Below are positions 34,229-42,062 of a DNA stretch of 44,148 nucleotides, piece after piece. The number at the start of each line of letters is the position of its first letter. The stretch's first letter is position 1. Source of the DNA: Candidatus Poribacteria bacterium. GTDB taxonomy: Bacteria; Poribacteria; WGA-4E; JAJDTR01. The stretch covers positions 1 through 44,148 of the forward strand of contig JAPPIK010000049.1 in assembly GCA_028820655.1 (NCBI GenBank), given 5' to 3'. A program made the position numbers and the translations under genes. The notes below the pieces were generated by a model. It was given only the letters and a program-made list of their open reading frames with translations, did not search any database and was not told the origin of the DNA.

Positions 34229-34392
34229 GTCTGAATCACGGATTACACGGATTACACGGATTACGGGATTTCACGGATTAGATTTTGCCTAGAGATATAC
34301 GGCGTCGGGTCGGGCTAGAAGCCTGACCTACAGAAGTTGAAGATCGAGCAAATTGTGTTGGGTGAAGGCGCGGTTGGAAACCGCACCTACCA
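34229..34392. repeat. ACGGATT tandem motif and two 3-nt-loop hairpins
   Basis: A 10-bp tandem ACACGGATT motif (34238-34285) is followed by GTCGGGCT-AGA-AGCCTGAC-CTAC (about 34311-34333) and GCGGTT-GGA-AACCGC-ACCTAC (34370-34390). They fill the gap between P24 and P25. Confidence 0.7.
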
Positions 34393-34481
34393 GCGGACGA
34401 GATTGCGGTACAAGAAACGCGCGTGCGTCCTTGAATACTTGGGCGCAGAGACTTGAATTACCCATGACGAAGGAGGAAACA

Positions 34482-35441
34482 ATGTCATTCAAAGTTGGAC
34501 GCACCTTGGCGGCAGCGCTTGTCGTCTGCCTAATTCTGCTGATAGACATTGCGGCGTACACGTACGCCGCCACCGGCGTCAAGATTGCCTTTACCTCCAC
34601 GAGAGACGGGGATTCCGAAATCTATGTTATGGATGCCGACGGAGGCAATCAGGTGAGATTAACGGAGAATCCGGCGGAAGACTACGGTCCGGCGTGGTCT
34701 CCCGACGGGCAAAAGATTGCGTTTGTCTCCGATAGAGACAATGGAGTTGACCGTATCTACGTCATGGATTCCGATGGACGGAATGTGATACCGCTGACAA
34801 AAGAATTGAGCGGTACGAGCCCGTCGTGGTCGCCCGACGGACGAAAGATCGTGTTCTCTCGCAACAAAGGAGGCAGACATATTTGCGTAATGGACGCCGA
34901 CGGGGGTAACCGGAGACTGTTAACGCACGTAGGATTCAACATTCTGCCAGCCTGGTCGCCCGATGGAGAACGAATTGCCTTCGTATCCGACGGAAACACG
35001 ATAATTGTAATGGATGTGAATGGCACGAATCGGGTAAGACTTGTCGGAGAAGACTTGCCTTGGGGGTTTCCGTCATGGTCTCCCGACGGTCTACGGATTG
35101 TGTTCGAATCTAGACGCCCGGTATTCTTTTTTCAAATCTCTGTCGTGAAAACCAATGGCAGCGGTGGAATCAAAAGACTAACACGCGAGCGGCCAAGCAG
35201 TACGCGCCCCGCTTGGTCCCCGGACGGGGACACGATAGCCTACGTCCAAAGCGGTCCCAAGAATAAGACCATGATTCATTTGATGACCGTGCGCGGAAAA
35301 TACATTAAACAGCTCGGTGAGGACCACGAAGGCAGTGATACCGAGCCCGATTGGTTTGACCCGAGGGCATGGTCGGTGTCCCCCGCCACGAATTATGTCA
35401 CTACCTGGGGCAAAATCAAAGAGCCGGCCCCCGGTCGATGA
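34482..35441 (+). CDS. P25: secreted six-bladed TolB-like propeller, type A
   Basis: 319 residues from ATG 34482 (MSFKVGRTL) after AAGGAGGAAACA; the open frame upstream (43 codons) crosses hairpin repeats. The signal peptide is atypical (AAALVVCLILLIDIAAYTYAA). Blade 3 has HICVMDADG with one cysteine. Blade 4 is trimmed (FVSDGNTIIVMDVNGTN). Blade 5 has SVVKTNGSGGIKRLT, with Asn for Asp. Tail SPATNYVTTWGKIKEP, with Lys for Glu. P26 starts 37 nt downstream, the tightest spacing in the array. Confidence 0.92.
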   Translation: MSFKVGRTLAAALVVCLILLIDIAAYTYAATGVKIAFTSTRDGDSEIYVMDADGGNQVRLTENPAEDYGPAWSPDGQKIAFVSDRDNGVDRIYVMDSDGRNVIPLTKELSGTSPSWSPDGRKIVFSRNKGGRHICVMDADGGNRRLLTHVGFNILPAWSPDGERIAFVSDGNTIIVMDVNGTNRVRLVGEDLPWGFPSWSPDGLRIVFESRRPVFFFQISVVKTNGSGGIKRLTRERPSSTRPAWSPDGDTIAYVQSGPKNKTMIHLMTVRGKYIKQLGEDHEGSDTEPDWFDPRAWSVSPATNYVTTWGKIKEPAPGR

Positions 35442-35478
35442 TGATGTACACGGCGCGTATTCAAGCATGGAGGAACAG

Positions 35479-36444
35479 ATGTCTTACAACGTTAGTCGAT
35501 TCTTGACGGTTGCGCTTGTCATTTCCCTGTTTATCCAGACAATGCTTGCGGAAAACGGTTACGCCTTTCGCAGAACCAAGATAGCCTTCACCTCCAGGCA
35601 TGACGGCAATATTGATATTTATGTCATGAACATCGACGGGAAAAACAGGAGAAGAGTCACGGTAAGTCCGGCAAGGGACTGGCTTCCGGCGTGGTCTCCG
35701 GACGGTAAAAAGATTGCCTTTGTTTCCAATAGAAACAATGTAGACGTAGATCACACGCAAATCTGGGTGATCGACGCCGACGGTAAGAACCCGATTAGAC
35801 TGACGGACGGGTTGGTGGACAGTAATCCGGATTGGTCGCCTGACGGCACGAAAATAGTGTACGACACCGTTCGTGTTCCGGAGGATCATCATCTGGCGCC
35901 CGGCGGGATTACCGTGATGGATGCGGATGGGAAGGACAAGAGACTTCTTAAGGATGCAAGAGGCTTACATCCGTCGTGGTCTCCCGACGGGAAGCGCATC
36001 GTGTATACGAATGGTCAGCTTTACGTGATAGATGCCGAAGGAGGAAATCCAAAGCGATTAACGAAAGACTTTGTGCACAAACGTTTGCCGTCATGGTCAC
36101 CCGACGGGAGGAGCATCGCATTTGACGGCAATAGCATGATTTGGGTGGTGGATAGCGACGGAGATAATCCGAGGCAACTCACGAAGTCGGCTTCGAATAC
36201 ACACCCTACATGGTCACCGGACAGTGAACTCATCGCGTTTCACTCTTTTGGAAGGGATCCTGGATATATTGCGATTTACACGGTGGATGTAACTGACGTC
36301 GCTGTAGACGCATTGCCACTCGATCCCGATTACTCGAATGTCGATCCGGATTGGCACTATCCCGCAGGACTCTCCGTTTCGCCGGAGGGCAACCTCATCA
36401 CGATGTGGGGGAGGCTGAAGAGTTTGGCGTCCAGCCTTCGATGA
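35479..36444 (+). CDS. P26: secreted six-bladed TolB-like propeller, type B
   Basis: 321 residues from ATG 35479 (MSYNVSR), an N-terminus lacking the usual MSFKxxR, after ATGGAGGAACAG. Signal peptide [14 protein letters not shown] to NGYAF. Blade 1 loop is MNIDGKNRRRVT. Blade 2 carries NNVDVDHTQIWVID. Blade 4 is compact (YTNGQLYVIDAEGGN), and blade 5 uses WSPDGRSIAFDGNSMIWVVD rather than WSHDG. Blade 6 ends TDVAVDALPLD. Tail SPEGNLITMWGRLKSLASSLR. Its 3-prime flank is duplicated after P27. Confidence 0.92.
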   Translation: MSYNVSRFLTVALVISLFIQTMLAENGYAFRRTKIAFTSRHDGNIDIYVMNIDGKNRRRVTVSPARDWLPAWSPDGKKIAFVSNRNNVDVDHTQIWVIDADGKNPIRLTDGLVDSNPDWSPDGTKIVYDTVRVPEDHHLAPGGITVMDADGKDKRLLKDARGLHPSWSPDGKRIVYTNGQLYVIDAEGGNPKRLTKDFVHKRLPSWSPDGRSIAFDGNSMIWVVDSDGDNPRQLTKSASNTHPTWSPDSELIAFHSFGRDPGYIAIYTVDVTDVAVDALPLDPDYSNVDPDWHYPAGLSVSPEGNLITMWGRLKSLASSLR

Positions 36445-36751
36445 GCGATGCGCATGGCGGGCGGCAGGAGGAAGATTCAGAGGTTCGACGATTGACTGTT
36501 CCAACCTGCAGAACGGATATGATTCGTGCAAAGAAATGAGGTCGCGACTACAGGAAATGGTGGGCAGTGCCCACCCTACAACTACAACTTTGGGGCGAGT
36601 CTGAAAAGCATCTGAACTTAGAATTCGCAAACTAACAGTTTGCGGCACAAAAAGCGGCGGCGGCCATCTGGAATCCTGTAAGCCGCAGATTGATTTTAAT
36701 ATGATTAAGGAGGAAAAAATGCCATTCAAGGTTGGACGCACCTTCGCGGCG
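36438..36751. repeat. 314-bp segmental duplication, copy 1 (with 37693-38006)
   Basis: Offset 1255 bp. It spans the last codon of the upstream gene, the whole 274-bp gap and about 33 nt of the next gene. One mismatch was noticed (GATTCAG and GAATCAG). It holds GGTGGGC-AGT-GCCCACC (36559-36575) and stem CGCAAACT-AAC-AGTTTGCG (36626-36644), 74 nt before the start codon. Confidence 0.92.
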
Positions 36752-37699
36752 GCGCTTGTTATCTCGTTGTTTGTCCAGATGCACATTGCCACAGATGGTT
36801 ACGCCTCTCGCGGAACAAAGATTGCCTTCACCTCTACGCGTGACGGGAATTTGGAAATTTATGTCATGGACGGCGACGCGAAAAACCAGAGAAGAGTAAC
36901 GGTGCATCCAAACATTGACGAGGATCCGGCATGGTCGCCGGACGGGAAAAAGATTGCGTTTGTTTCCAATCGAAACGGGGGTCACATTCAAATCTGGGTG
37001 ATCGACGCCGACGGGAAGAACACGATTAGACTGACGGATGGCGTGTCGGACCAGAATCCGGACTGGTCGCCGGACGGGACGAAGATCGCGTACGACTTCC
37101 TTCTAAATCCATGGGACAACGATAAATGGAACCGTACCATCTACGTGATGGACTCAGATGGAAGAAACAGTAGACAACTGATTGAAAAACCGGAGTGGGA
37201 CACAAATCCGTCGTGGTCACCCGACGGAGGGAAGATTGCTTTTAGATCTAACAATCACGAGATGTCTGCTGAGATTTACGTGATGGACTCCGACGGAGGA
37301 GACATTGAGCGTCTAACGCGTGGCGGCTTTTCGAAATACATGCCGGCATGGTCGCCCGACGGGAGCCGCATCGCGTATTGCACCAGCGATCACATTTGGG
37401 TGATGGACAGCGACGGAAAGAATCAGAGAATACTCACGAATAGAGGATGGCACCAGCATCCGACATGGTCACCGGACAGCCAGAAAATCGCATTTCAGTC
37501 TTGGAACGGGGCCCGTCGTGCTTTTTCAATTTTCACGGTAGACGCCATCGGTGGCGCCCTCAACCCGATTGACCAGGTTCATGAAAAGGGGGATACCGAA
37601 CCTGATTGGTTCAACCCCGGACAGCTCTCCGTTTCGCCGGAGGGCAGCCGGATTACAATGTGGGGGAGGCTGAAGAATGCCGCGTCTAGTATTCGATGA
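36719..37699 (+). CDS. P27: secreted six-bladed TolB-like propeller, type B
   Basis: 326 residues from ATG 36719 (MPFKVGR) after AAGGAGGAAAAA. Signal peptide [13 protein letters not shown] to DGYAS. Blades 1 to early 3 are almost identical in DNA to P17. Blade 3 has [21 protein letters not shown], and blade 4 [25 protein letters not shown]. Blade 5 has YCTSDHIWVMD with one cysteine. Blade 6 is its own (WNGARRAFSIFTVDAIGG). Tail SPEGSRITMWGRLKNAASSIR. Its leader equals that of P28, so upstream region and body have different histories. Confidence 0.92.
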   Translation: MPFKVGRTFAAALVISLFVQMHIATDGYASRGTKIAFTSTRDGNLEIYVMDGDAKNQRRVTVHPNIDEDPAWSPDGKKIAFVSNRNGGHIQIWVIDADGKNTIRLTDGVSDQNPDWSPDGTKIAYDFLLNPWDNDKWNRTIYVMDSDGRNSRQLIEKPEWDTNPSWSPDGGKIAFRSNNHEMSAEIYVMDSDGGDIERLTRGGFSKYMPAWSPDGSRIAYCTSDHIWVMDSDGKNQRILTNRGWHQHPTWSPDSQKIAFQSWNGARRAFSIFTVDAIGGALNPIDQVHEKGDTEPDWFNPGQLSVSPEGSRITMWGRLKNAASSIR

Positions 37700-38006
37700 G
37701 CGATGCGCATGGCGGGCGGCAGGAGGAAGAATCAGAGGTTCGACGATTGACTGTTCCAACCTGCAGAACGGATATGATTCGTGCAAAGAAATGAGGTCGC
37801 GACTACAGGAAATGGTGGGCAGTGCCCACCCTACAACTACAACTTTGGGGCGAGTCTGAAAAGCATCTGAACTTAGAATTCGCAAACTAACAGTTTGCGG
37901 CACAAAAAGCGGCGGCGGCCATCTGGAATCCTGTAAGCCGCAGATTGATTTTAATATGATTAAGGAGGAAAAAATGCCATTCAAGGTTGGACGCACCTTC
38001 GCGGCA
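37693..38006. repeat. 314-bp segmental duplication, copy 2
   Basis: Copy of 36438-36751, occupying the gap between P27 and P28 and entering the P28 signal-peptide codons. Stem at 37881-37899, again 74 nt from the start. Confidence 0.92.
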
Positions 38007-38954
38007 GCGCTTGTCATCTCCCTGCTGGTCGAGATGCAGCTTGCGGTAAACGGTTACGCCTCTCGCAAAGCCAAGATCGCCTTCGCCTCTATGCGTGACG
38101 GGAATTCTGATATTTATGTCATGGACGGCGACGGGGGAAACCAGCGAAGAGTAACGGTAAATCCGTCAAGGGACTGGCTTCCGGCATGGTCTCCGGACGG
38201 CAAAAGGATTGCCTTTGTTTCCAATAGAAACAATGGAAACAAAAATCACAAGCAAATCTGGGTGATCGACGCCGACGGAACGAATCCGGTCAGACTAACG
38301 GACGGTGTGTCGGACTCATATCCGGACTGGTCGCCAGACGGGAAAACAATATTGTACGTCGCCGGTCATATTGCGCAGAATCATGACCTCGCCCCCGGCG
38401 GGATCGTAGCGATGGATGCGGACGGAAATAACAAGAGACTGCTTAAGAATAGAGGCGGCATACATCCGTCGTGGTCTCCCGATGGGGATAGGATAGCGTA
38501 TATCTCGGGCAACATTGGCAGGGACACTCAGGTTCACGTAATGGATGCCGATGGAGGGAATCCGCGGCAGCTAACGAGGGACACGGAACTCAAACATATG
38601 CCGTCTTGGTCGCCCGACGGGGGGCACATCGCATATGAGAGCGAAGGGCGGATTTGGGTGATGAACAGCGACGGAAAGAATCAGAGAAGACTTACGAACA
38701 TAGCTGGGGACGAACATCCGACATGGTCGCCGCAGAGTGATGCCGTTGCGTTTCACGCTGAGAGAAAGGGTGGTGGGCGCGGTATATACATGGTGGATGT
38801 GGCTAACGGCGCCGTCAACGTGATGCAGCATGCTCCCAGTTTCGGGGATGGACAACCGGATTGGCATAATCCGGGAGAACTCTTCGTTTCGGCGGAGGGC
38901 AGCCGGGTTACGATGTGGGGGAGGCTGAAGAATTTCACTTCCATCCTTCGATGA
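37974..38954 (+). CDS. P28: secreted six-bladed TolB-like propeller, type B
   Basis: 326 residues from ATG 37974 (MPFKVGR) after AAGGAGGAAAAA. Signal peptide to NGYAS. Blade 3 has ILYVAGHIAQNHDLAPGGIVAMDADG, and blade 4 has YISGNIGRDTQVHVMDADGGN. Blade 5 returns to WSPDG (GGHIAYESEGRIWVMNSDG). Blade 6 turn is WSPQSDAVAFHAERKGGGRGIYMVD. The tail, LFVSAEGSRVTMWGRLKNF, has SAEG for SPEG. It shares blades 3-6 with P29, forming the right-hand subgroup of type B. Confidence 0.92.
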   Translation: MPFKVGRTFAAALVISLLVEMQLAVNGYASRKAKIAFASMRDGNSDIYVMDGDGGNQRRVTVNPSRDWLPAWSPDGKRIAFVSNRNNGNKNHKQIWVIDADGTNPVRLTDGVSDSYPDWSPDGKTILYVAGHIAQNHDLAPGGIVAMDADGNNKRLLKNRGGIHPSWSPDGDRIAYISGNIGRDTQVHVMDADGGNPRQLTRDTELKHMPSWSPDGGHIAYESEGRIWVMNSDGKNQRRLTNIAGDEHPTWSPQSDAVAFHAERKGGGRGIYMVDVANGAVNVMQHAPSFGDGQPDWHNPGELFVSAEGSRVTMWGRLKNFTSILR

Positions 38955-38975
38955 GCGACGCACGGGTGGGCGTCA

Positions 38976-39250
38976 GTTGACATTGTCTGAACTGTGATTT
39001 ATCTGATTATTGGATTGACCTGATTGTAGGCGTTGAGTTGCCCGTCATGAGCCGATTATTCCGCATCGTGAAGCCATTAAGATTAAGGGGAGAAATCTGG
39101 TCTTTAAGAGAATGGATGTTTATCGGTCACTTGAACGATTATTTAGGACGATGGAAGGCGAATGGCGGGGTGGTGACCACCCTACAACTTTAGATGTGGA
39201 TCGAGACCGAAAAACATCCGCACTTAGAATCCGCAAACTAACAGTTTGCG
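38976..39250. repeat. ~190-bp repeat (copy e) plus leader hairpin of P29
   Basis: Repeat copy from GACATTGTCTGAACTGTG to about 39171, hairpin GGGTGG-TGA-CCACCC-TAC, and stem CGCAAACT-AAC-AGTTTGCG (39232-39250), 74 nt before the start. Almost the same block as before P17. Confidence 0.8.
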
Positions 39251-39324
39251 ATACAAAAAACGGCGGCGGCTGCCTGGATTCCTGTACGCCGCAGATCGGC
39301 TTTAATATGATTAAGGAGGACAAA

Positions 39325-40296
39325 ATGCCATTCAAAGTTGGGCGCACCTTCGCCGCAGCGCTTGCCGCTTCTCTGCTGATTCAGATGCAGCTTGCGGTAA
39401 ACGGTTACGCCTCTCGCAAAACCAAGATCGCCTTCACCTCTATGCGTGACGGGAATACTGAAATTTACGTCATGGACGGAGACGGGGGAAACCAGAGAAG
39501 AGTAACGGTGAATCCAACGTACGATCGGTATCCGGCATGGTCGCCGGACGGGAAAATGATTGCGTTTGTTTCCAATCGAAACAGGGGCCGCAATCAGATC
39601 TGGGTGATTGACGCCGCCGGTAGGAATCCGGTCAGACTAACGGACGGTGGGTCGGACTCGTATCCGGACTGGTCGCCAGACGGCAAAACAATATTGTACG
39701 CCGCCGGTGATGTTCAGGAGGACCATGACCTGGCGCCCGGCGGGATTGCAGCGATGGATGCCGATGGAAATAACAAGAGACTGCTTAAGAATAGAGGCGG
39801 CATACATCCGTCGTGGTCGCCCGATGGGGATTGGATAGCATTTGCGTTCGGTAACTTTGGTGACACGAGGCAGGTTTATGTAATGGATCGCGATGGCGGG
39901 AATCCGCGGCAGTTAACAAGGGACGCCGGACACAAATATATGCCGTCTTGGTCGCCCGACGGGGTACAGATCGCGTATGCGAGCGATTACCGGATTTGGG
40001 TGATGGACAGCGACGGAAAGAATCAGAGAAGACTTACGAAAATAAACGGGGACAATCATCCGACATGGTCGCCGCAGAGTGATGTCATTGCGTTTCACGC
40101 TGAGAGAAAGGGTGGTGGACACGGAATCTACGCGGTAGATGTAACGAACGGGGCCGTCAACGTGATGCAACATGCTCCCCGGTTCCGGGATCAACAACCG
40201 GATTGGCTTTACCCGGGAGAACTCTCCGTTTCGCCGGAGGGCAGCCGGGTTACAATCTGGGGGAAGTTGAAGCAGCAAGCGTGGAAATCACAATGA
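39325..40296 (+). CDS. P29: secreted six-bladed TolB-like propeller, type B, last of the array
   Basis: 323 residues from ATG 39325 (MPFKVGR) after AAGGAGGACAAA; 71 open codons upstream run through the ~190-bp repeat and hairpin and are not accepted. Signal peptide FAAALAASLLIQM to NGYAS. Blade 2 loop is IDAAGRN, with Ala for Asp. Blade 3 is ILYAAGDVQEDHDLAPGGIAAMD, and blade 6 turn WSPQSDVIAFHAERKGGGHGIYAVD. The tail reads SPEGSRVTIWGKLKQQAWKSQ, an atypical end with Lys for Arg and no LR. Its nearest relative is P28. Confidence 0.92.
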   Translation: MPFKVGRTFAAALAASLLIQMQLAVNGYASRKTKIAFTSMRDGNTEIYVMDGDGGNQRRVTVNPTYDRYPAWSPDGKMIAFVSNRNRGRNQIWVIDAAGRNPVRLTDGGSDSYPDWSPDGKTILYAAGDVQEDHDLAPGGIAAMDADGNNKRLLKNRGGIHPSWSPDGDWIAFAFGNFGDTRQVYVMDRDGGNPRQLTRDAGHKYMPSWSPDGVQIAYASDYRIWVMDSDGKNQRRLTKINGDNHPTWSPQSDVIAFHAERKGGGHGIYAVDVTNGAVNVMQHAPRFRDQQPDWLYPGELSVSPEGSRVTIWGKLKQQAWKSQ

Positions 40297-40909
40297 ATTG
40301 CACCGATGCCTTATAAATGACATGATTTGAATATGCTTCCTTTGCTATTTGGGTTTACGGCCAGTTACAAAGAACACCGAGTTTCGTTCCTGAGTTTGAT
40401 AACGGCAGTTATAGCGTGAATGGCTGAACTGCAACCAAGGCAATTCCAAAGGTAAAGGATGACACATTTTTTTGCGATTCACTCTTGTACGACTGCAGAT
40501 TCATGTGGACTCCACTATGCTCATGCACCTCCATCTAGTCCTTTCTCGAATCAAGTTTGTGGAGGTTTGCTCGGATTGGGAATAATTCTGCATGAAGCAT
40601 TCTATAGCAAAAGTATTTCATGCAACTTGCGATTCTCTACATACCGACACCTATTCAATTTGGAGTCATTCCTTGCATTTAGACGGCTTTCAATTGGAAA
40701 CATGGGTAACGGGAAAACACCTAAAGACACCATCGAATTCAATGCAGGCTAAATGAAGCGTATTTACTGGTGTCGCCGGTGGGAAGGTGTCTTCCTATGG
40801 GTAAAAAATGAAACTCCTGTTCCCCAAATTCTACAGAATGCAAGATTCTTAAATCAAATTCATACACTTTGCGATTTTCTATACATTAAATCATAAATAT
40901 TAATCGAAC
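40297..40909. other. Gene-poor AT-rich stretch at the array edge
   Basis: No supported gene. A 97-codon + frame (40459-40752) has AAAGGA upstream but a Cys/Ser/His-rich product without recognisable features; I do not call it. No repeat of the array families occurs here, so the propeller array ends at P29 and foreign DNA begins. Confidence 0.5.
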
Positions 40910-41254
40910 TTACTGTTTGAACAATGCGCGGATAATATAACCCAACAACCCAACCACCGGGACCGTAGTAGTAGTAATAATCGTGATTACAATATCTTTG
41001 TGTAAACAAAACCCAAAAAAGTTTATCCCTTCTGCAATTACAATCAAAACTAACACTGCCAGCCAAGTAGCAACCAGAACAAAAATCCATTTCACATACT
41101 TATTTTTGTGTTCTATATTGGCTAACTTTTCTTCAACGAGAGCCTTGGACATTGAAAAAGCATGTTTGTCAAACAGTTCCTCCACTGGAACTTCAACAGG
41201 CGGAGAAATCTCTTCATCGCGTTGCCGTTCGTAGATTTTCTGAAAATCATTCAT
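40910..41254 (-). CDS. Two-helix membrane protein, partner of a Panacea-domain protein (possible toxin)
   Basis: 114 residues from ATG 41254, whose first bases overlap the stop of the upstream gene (ATGA on the minus strand), implying translational coupling. Residues 1-53 are hydrophilic and acidic, then two predicted transmembrane helices: WIFVLVATWLAVLVLIVIA (about 55-75) and a second from IVITIITTTTVPVVGLLGYI (about 87-108), ending in RALFKQ. I recognise no family. Panacea (DUF4065, SocA-like) proteins are established as antitoxins for many unrelated toxins, so a membrane-acting toxin is a reasonable inference, but not shown. Confidence 0.75.
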   Translation of the reverse strand: MNDFQKIYERQRDEEISPPVEVPVEELFDKHAFSMSKALVEEKLANIEHKNKYVKWIFVLVATWLAVLVLIVIAEGINFFGFCLHKDIVITIITTTTVPVVGLLGYIIRALFKQ

Positions 41255-41763
41255 GAGTTTAAACGGCGCAAATAGTAGGCTTTTATTGCTTCATCATCTA
41301 TTTCAGACTTATTGGCATCTGCATTATTGAAAACAGAATCCCAAGGAGTACCTGCCTCATGCGTCAAATTGGATAATTGTATGGCAGTAAATCCCTTGTA
41401 TACTTCCCAAACTCGTTTCAGGCAATTTCGGGTGCGTGTGTCATCATTGGGAATCTTTGGTGTAACCAACTTAGCATCTATCAATCTTTTGCCATCAAAA
41501 ATTGGTTCATAATCTGTAGCCAACTCTTGTATCGGCAATATACCATAACGTTTGAACTCATGGTACAATTCAGGTATGACGGGACCATACATCCAAGCCT
41601 CAACCCGGTCTCTTATCAGTGGTTTATCCACAATAGCCAAGTGCCAACCGTGTGCAATATAAACAAGCTTCAATAGTTTCATTAAAGTCACTGGATTGCT
41701 TTCCTTCAAAGATCTTCGGATAAACCAATTGGCTACTGCCTTTGCAGGATAAGGTATGCTCAT
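41251..41763 (-). CDS. Panacea-domain (DUF4065, SocA/GepA-like) protein, probable antitoxin
   Basis: 170 residues from ATG 41763 (MSIPYPAKAV), chosen for its strong GGAGGTGAT ribosome-binding site; the open frame extends to 41952 but crosses the promoter. The domain pattern is clear: AKAVANWFIRRSL, then VTLMKLLKLVYIAHGWHLAI, then DRVEAWMYGPVIPELYHEFKRYG and a C-terminal helix region LKRVWEVYKGFTAIQLSNLTH. These are the conserved blocks of the family, which covers SocA-type proteolytic adaptors and broad-range antitoxins. It is first in a two-gene minus-strand unit with the membrane protein at 40910-41254. Confidence 0.85.
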   Translation of the reverse strand: MSIPYPAKAVANWFIRRSLKESNPVTLMKLLKLVYIAHGWHLAIVDKPLIRDRVEAWMYGPVIPELYHEFKRYGILPIQELATDYEPIFDGKRLIDAKLVTPKIPNDDTRTRNCLKRVWEVYKGFTAIQLSNLTHEAGTPWDSVFNNADANKSEIDDEAIKAYYLRRLNS

Positions 41764-41799
41764 GGTATCACCTCCCTCAGAGAATATCGTGCCAACTAT

Positions 41800-41828
41800 A
41801 TCGTACCACTCATCGTAACATATGTCAA
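41800..41828 (-). promoter_or_regulatory. Promoter of the Panacea pair
   Basis: Minus strand: TTGACA (41828-41823), 17-bp spacer, TACGAT (41805-41800), 37 bp upstream of the start codon. ACGAT occurs three times at 12-14 bp spacing in and after the promoter, which could be an operator. Further upstream (41829-41880) is an AT-only tract. Confidence 0.6.
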
Positions 41829-41941
41829 GCATATTTCTTCCAATTACCACACAAATATATACTATACATATATATATTACAGGGCCCTCCCGCTTAGTTG
41901 GGTTGTCACGCCCCGTGAGGTGTGGAGCCCTTGAAAATAGC

Positions 41942-41990
41942 AATCTAATCAATGAGTTGGTAGATTAAGAATCCCCGCGGTGTTGGGATT
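41942..41990. repeat. Two short inverted repeats between Panacea pair and next gene
   Basis: AATCTA/TAGATT (41942-41966) and AATCCC/GGGATT (41970-41990) stand side by side. They could serve as a terminator or be part of the dispersed hairpin repeats. Confidence 0.4.
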
Positions 41991-42062
41991 TACCCGATTG
42001 TTCCAGAACAGATCTTCGGTGACTAGCTTAAGATGAATAACACGCGATGAAAGGGTTGATTT

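Noticed and set aside
376-40296. Diversity-generating retroelement
   Set aside because: No reverse transcriptase or template repeat is present, and differences between paralogues are spread over whole blades rather than adenine positions of one variable region.
5421-40350. Shared 13-mer TCCTTTGCTATTT near the left side of two accessory modules (5421 and 40338)
   Set aside because: A 13-base match within 44 kb is expected several times by chance.
40459-40752. 97-residue + strand open frame
   Set aside because: It has a passable ribosome-binding site but no recognisable composition, domain or conserved context.
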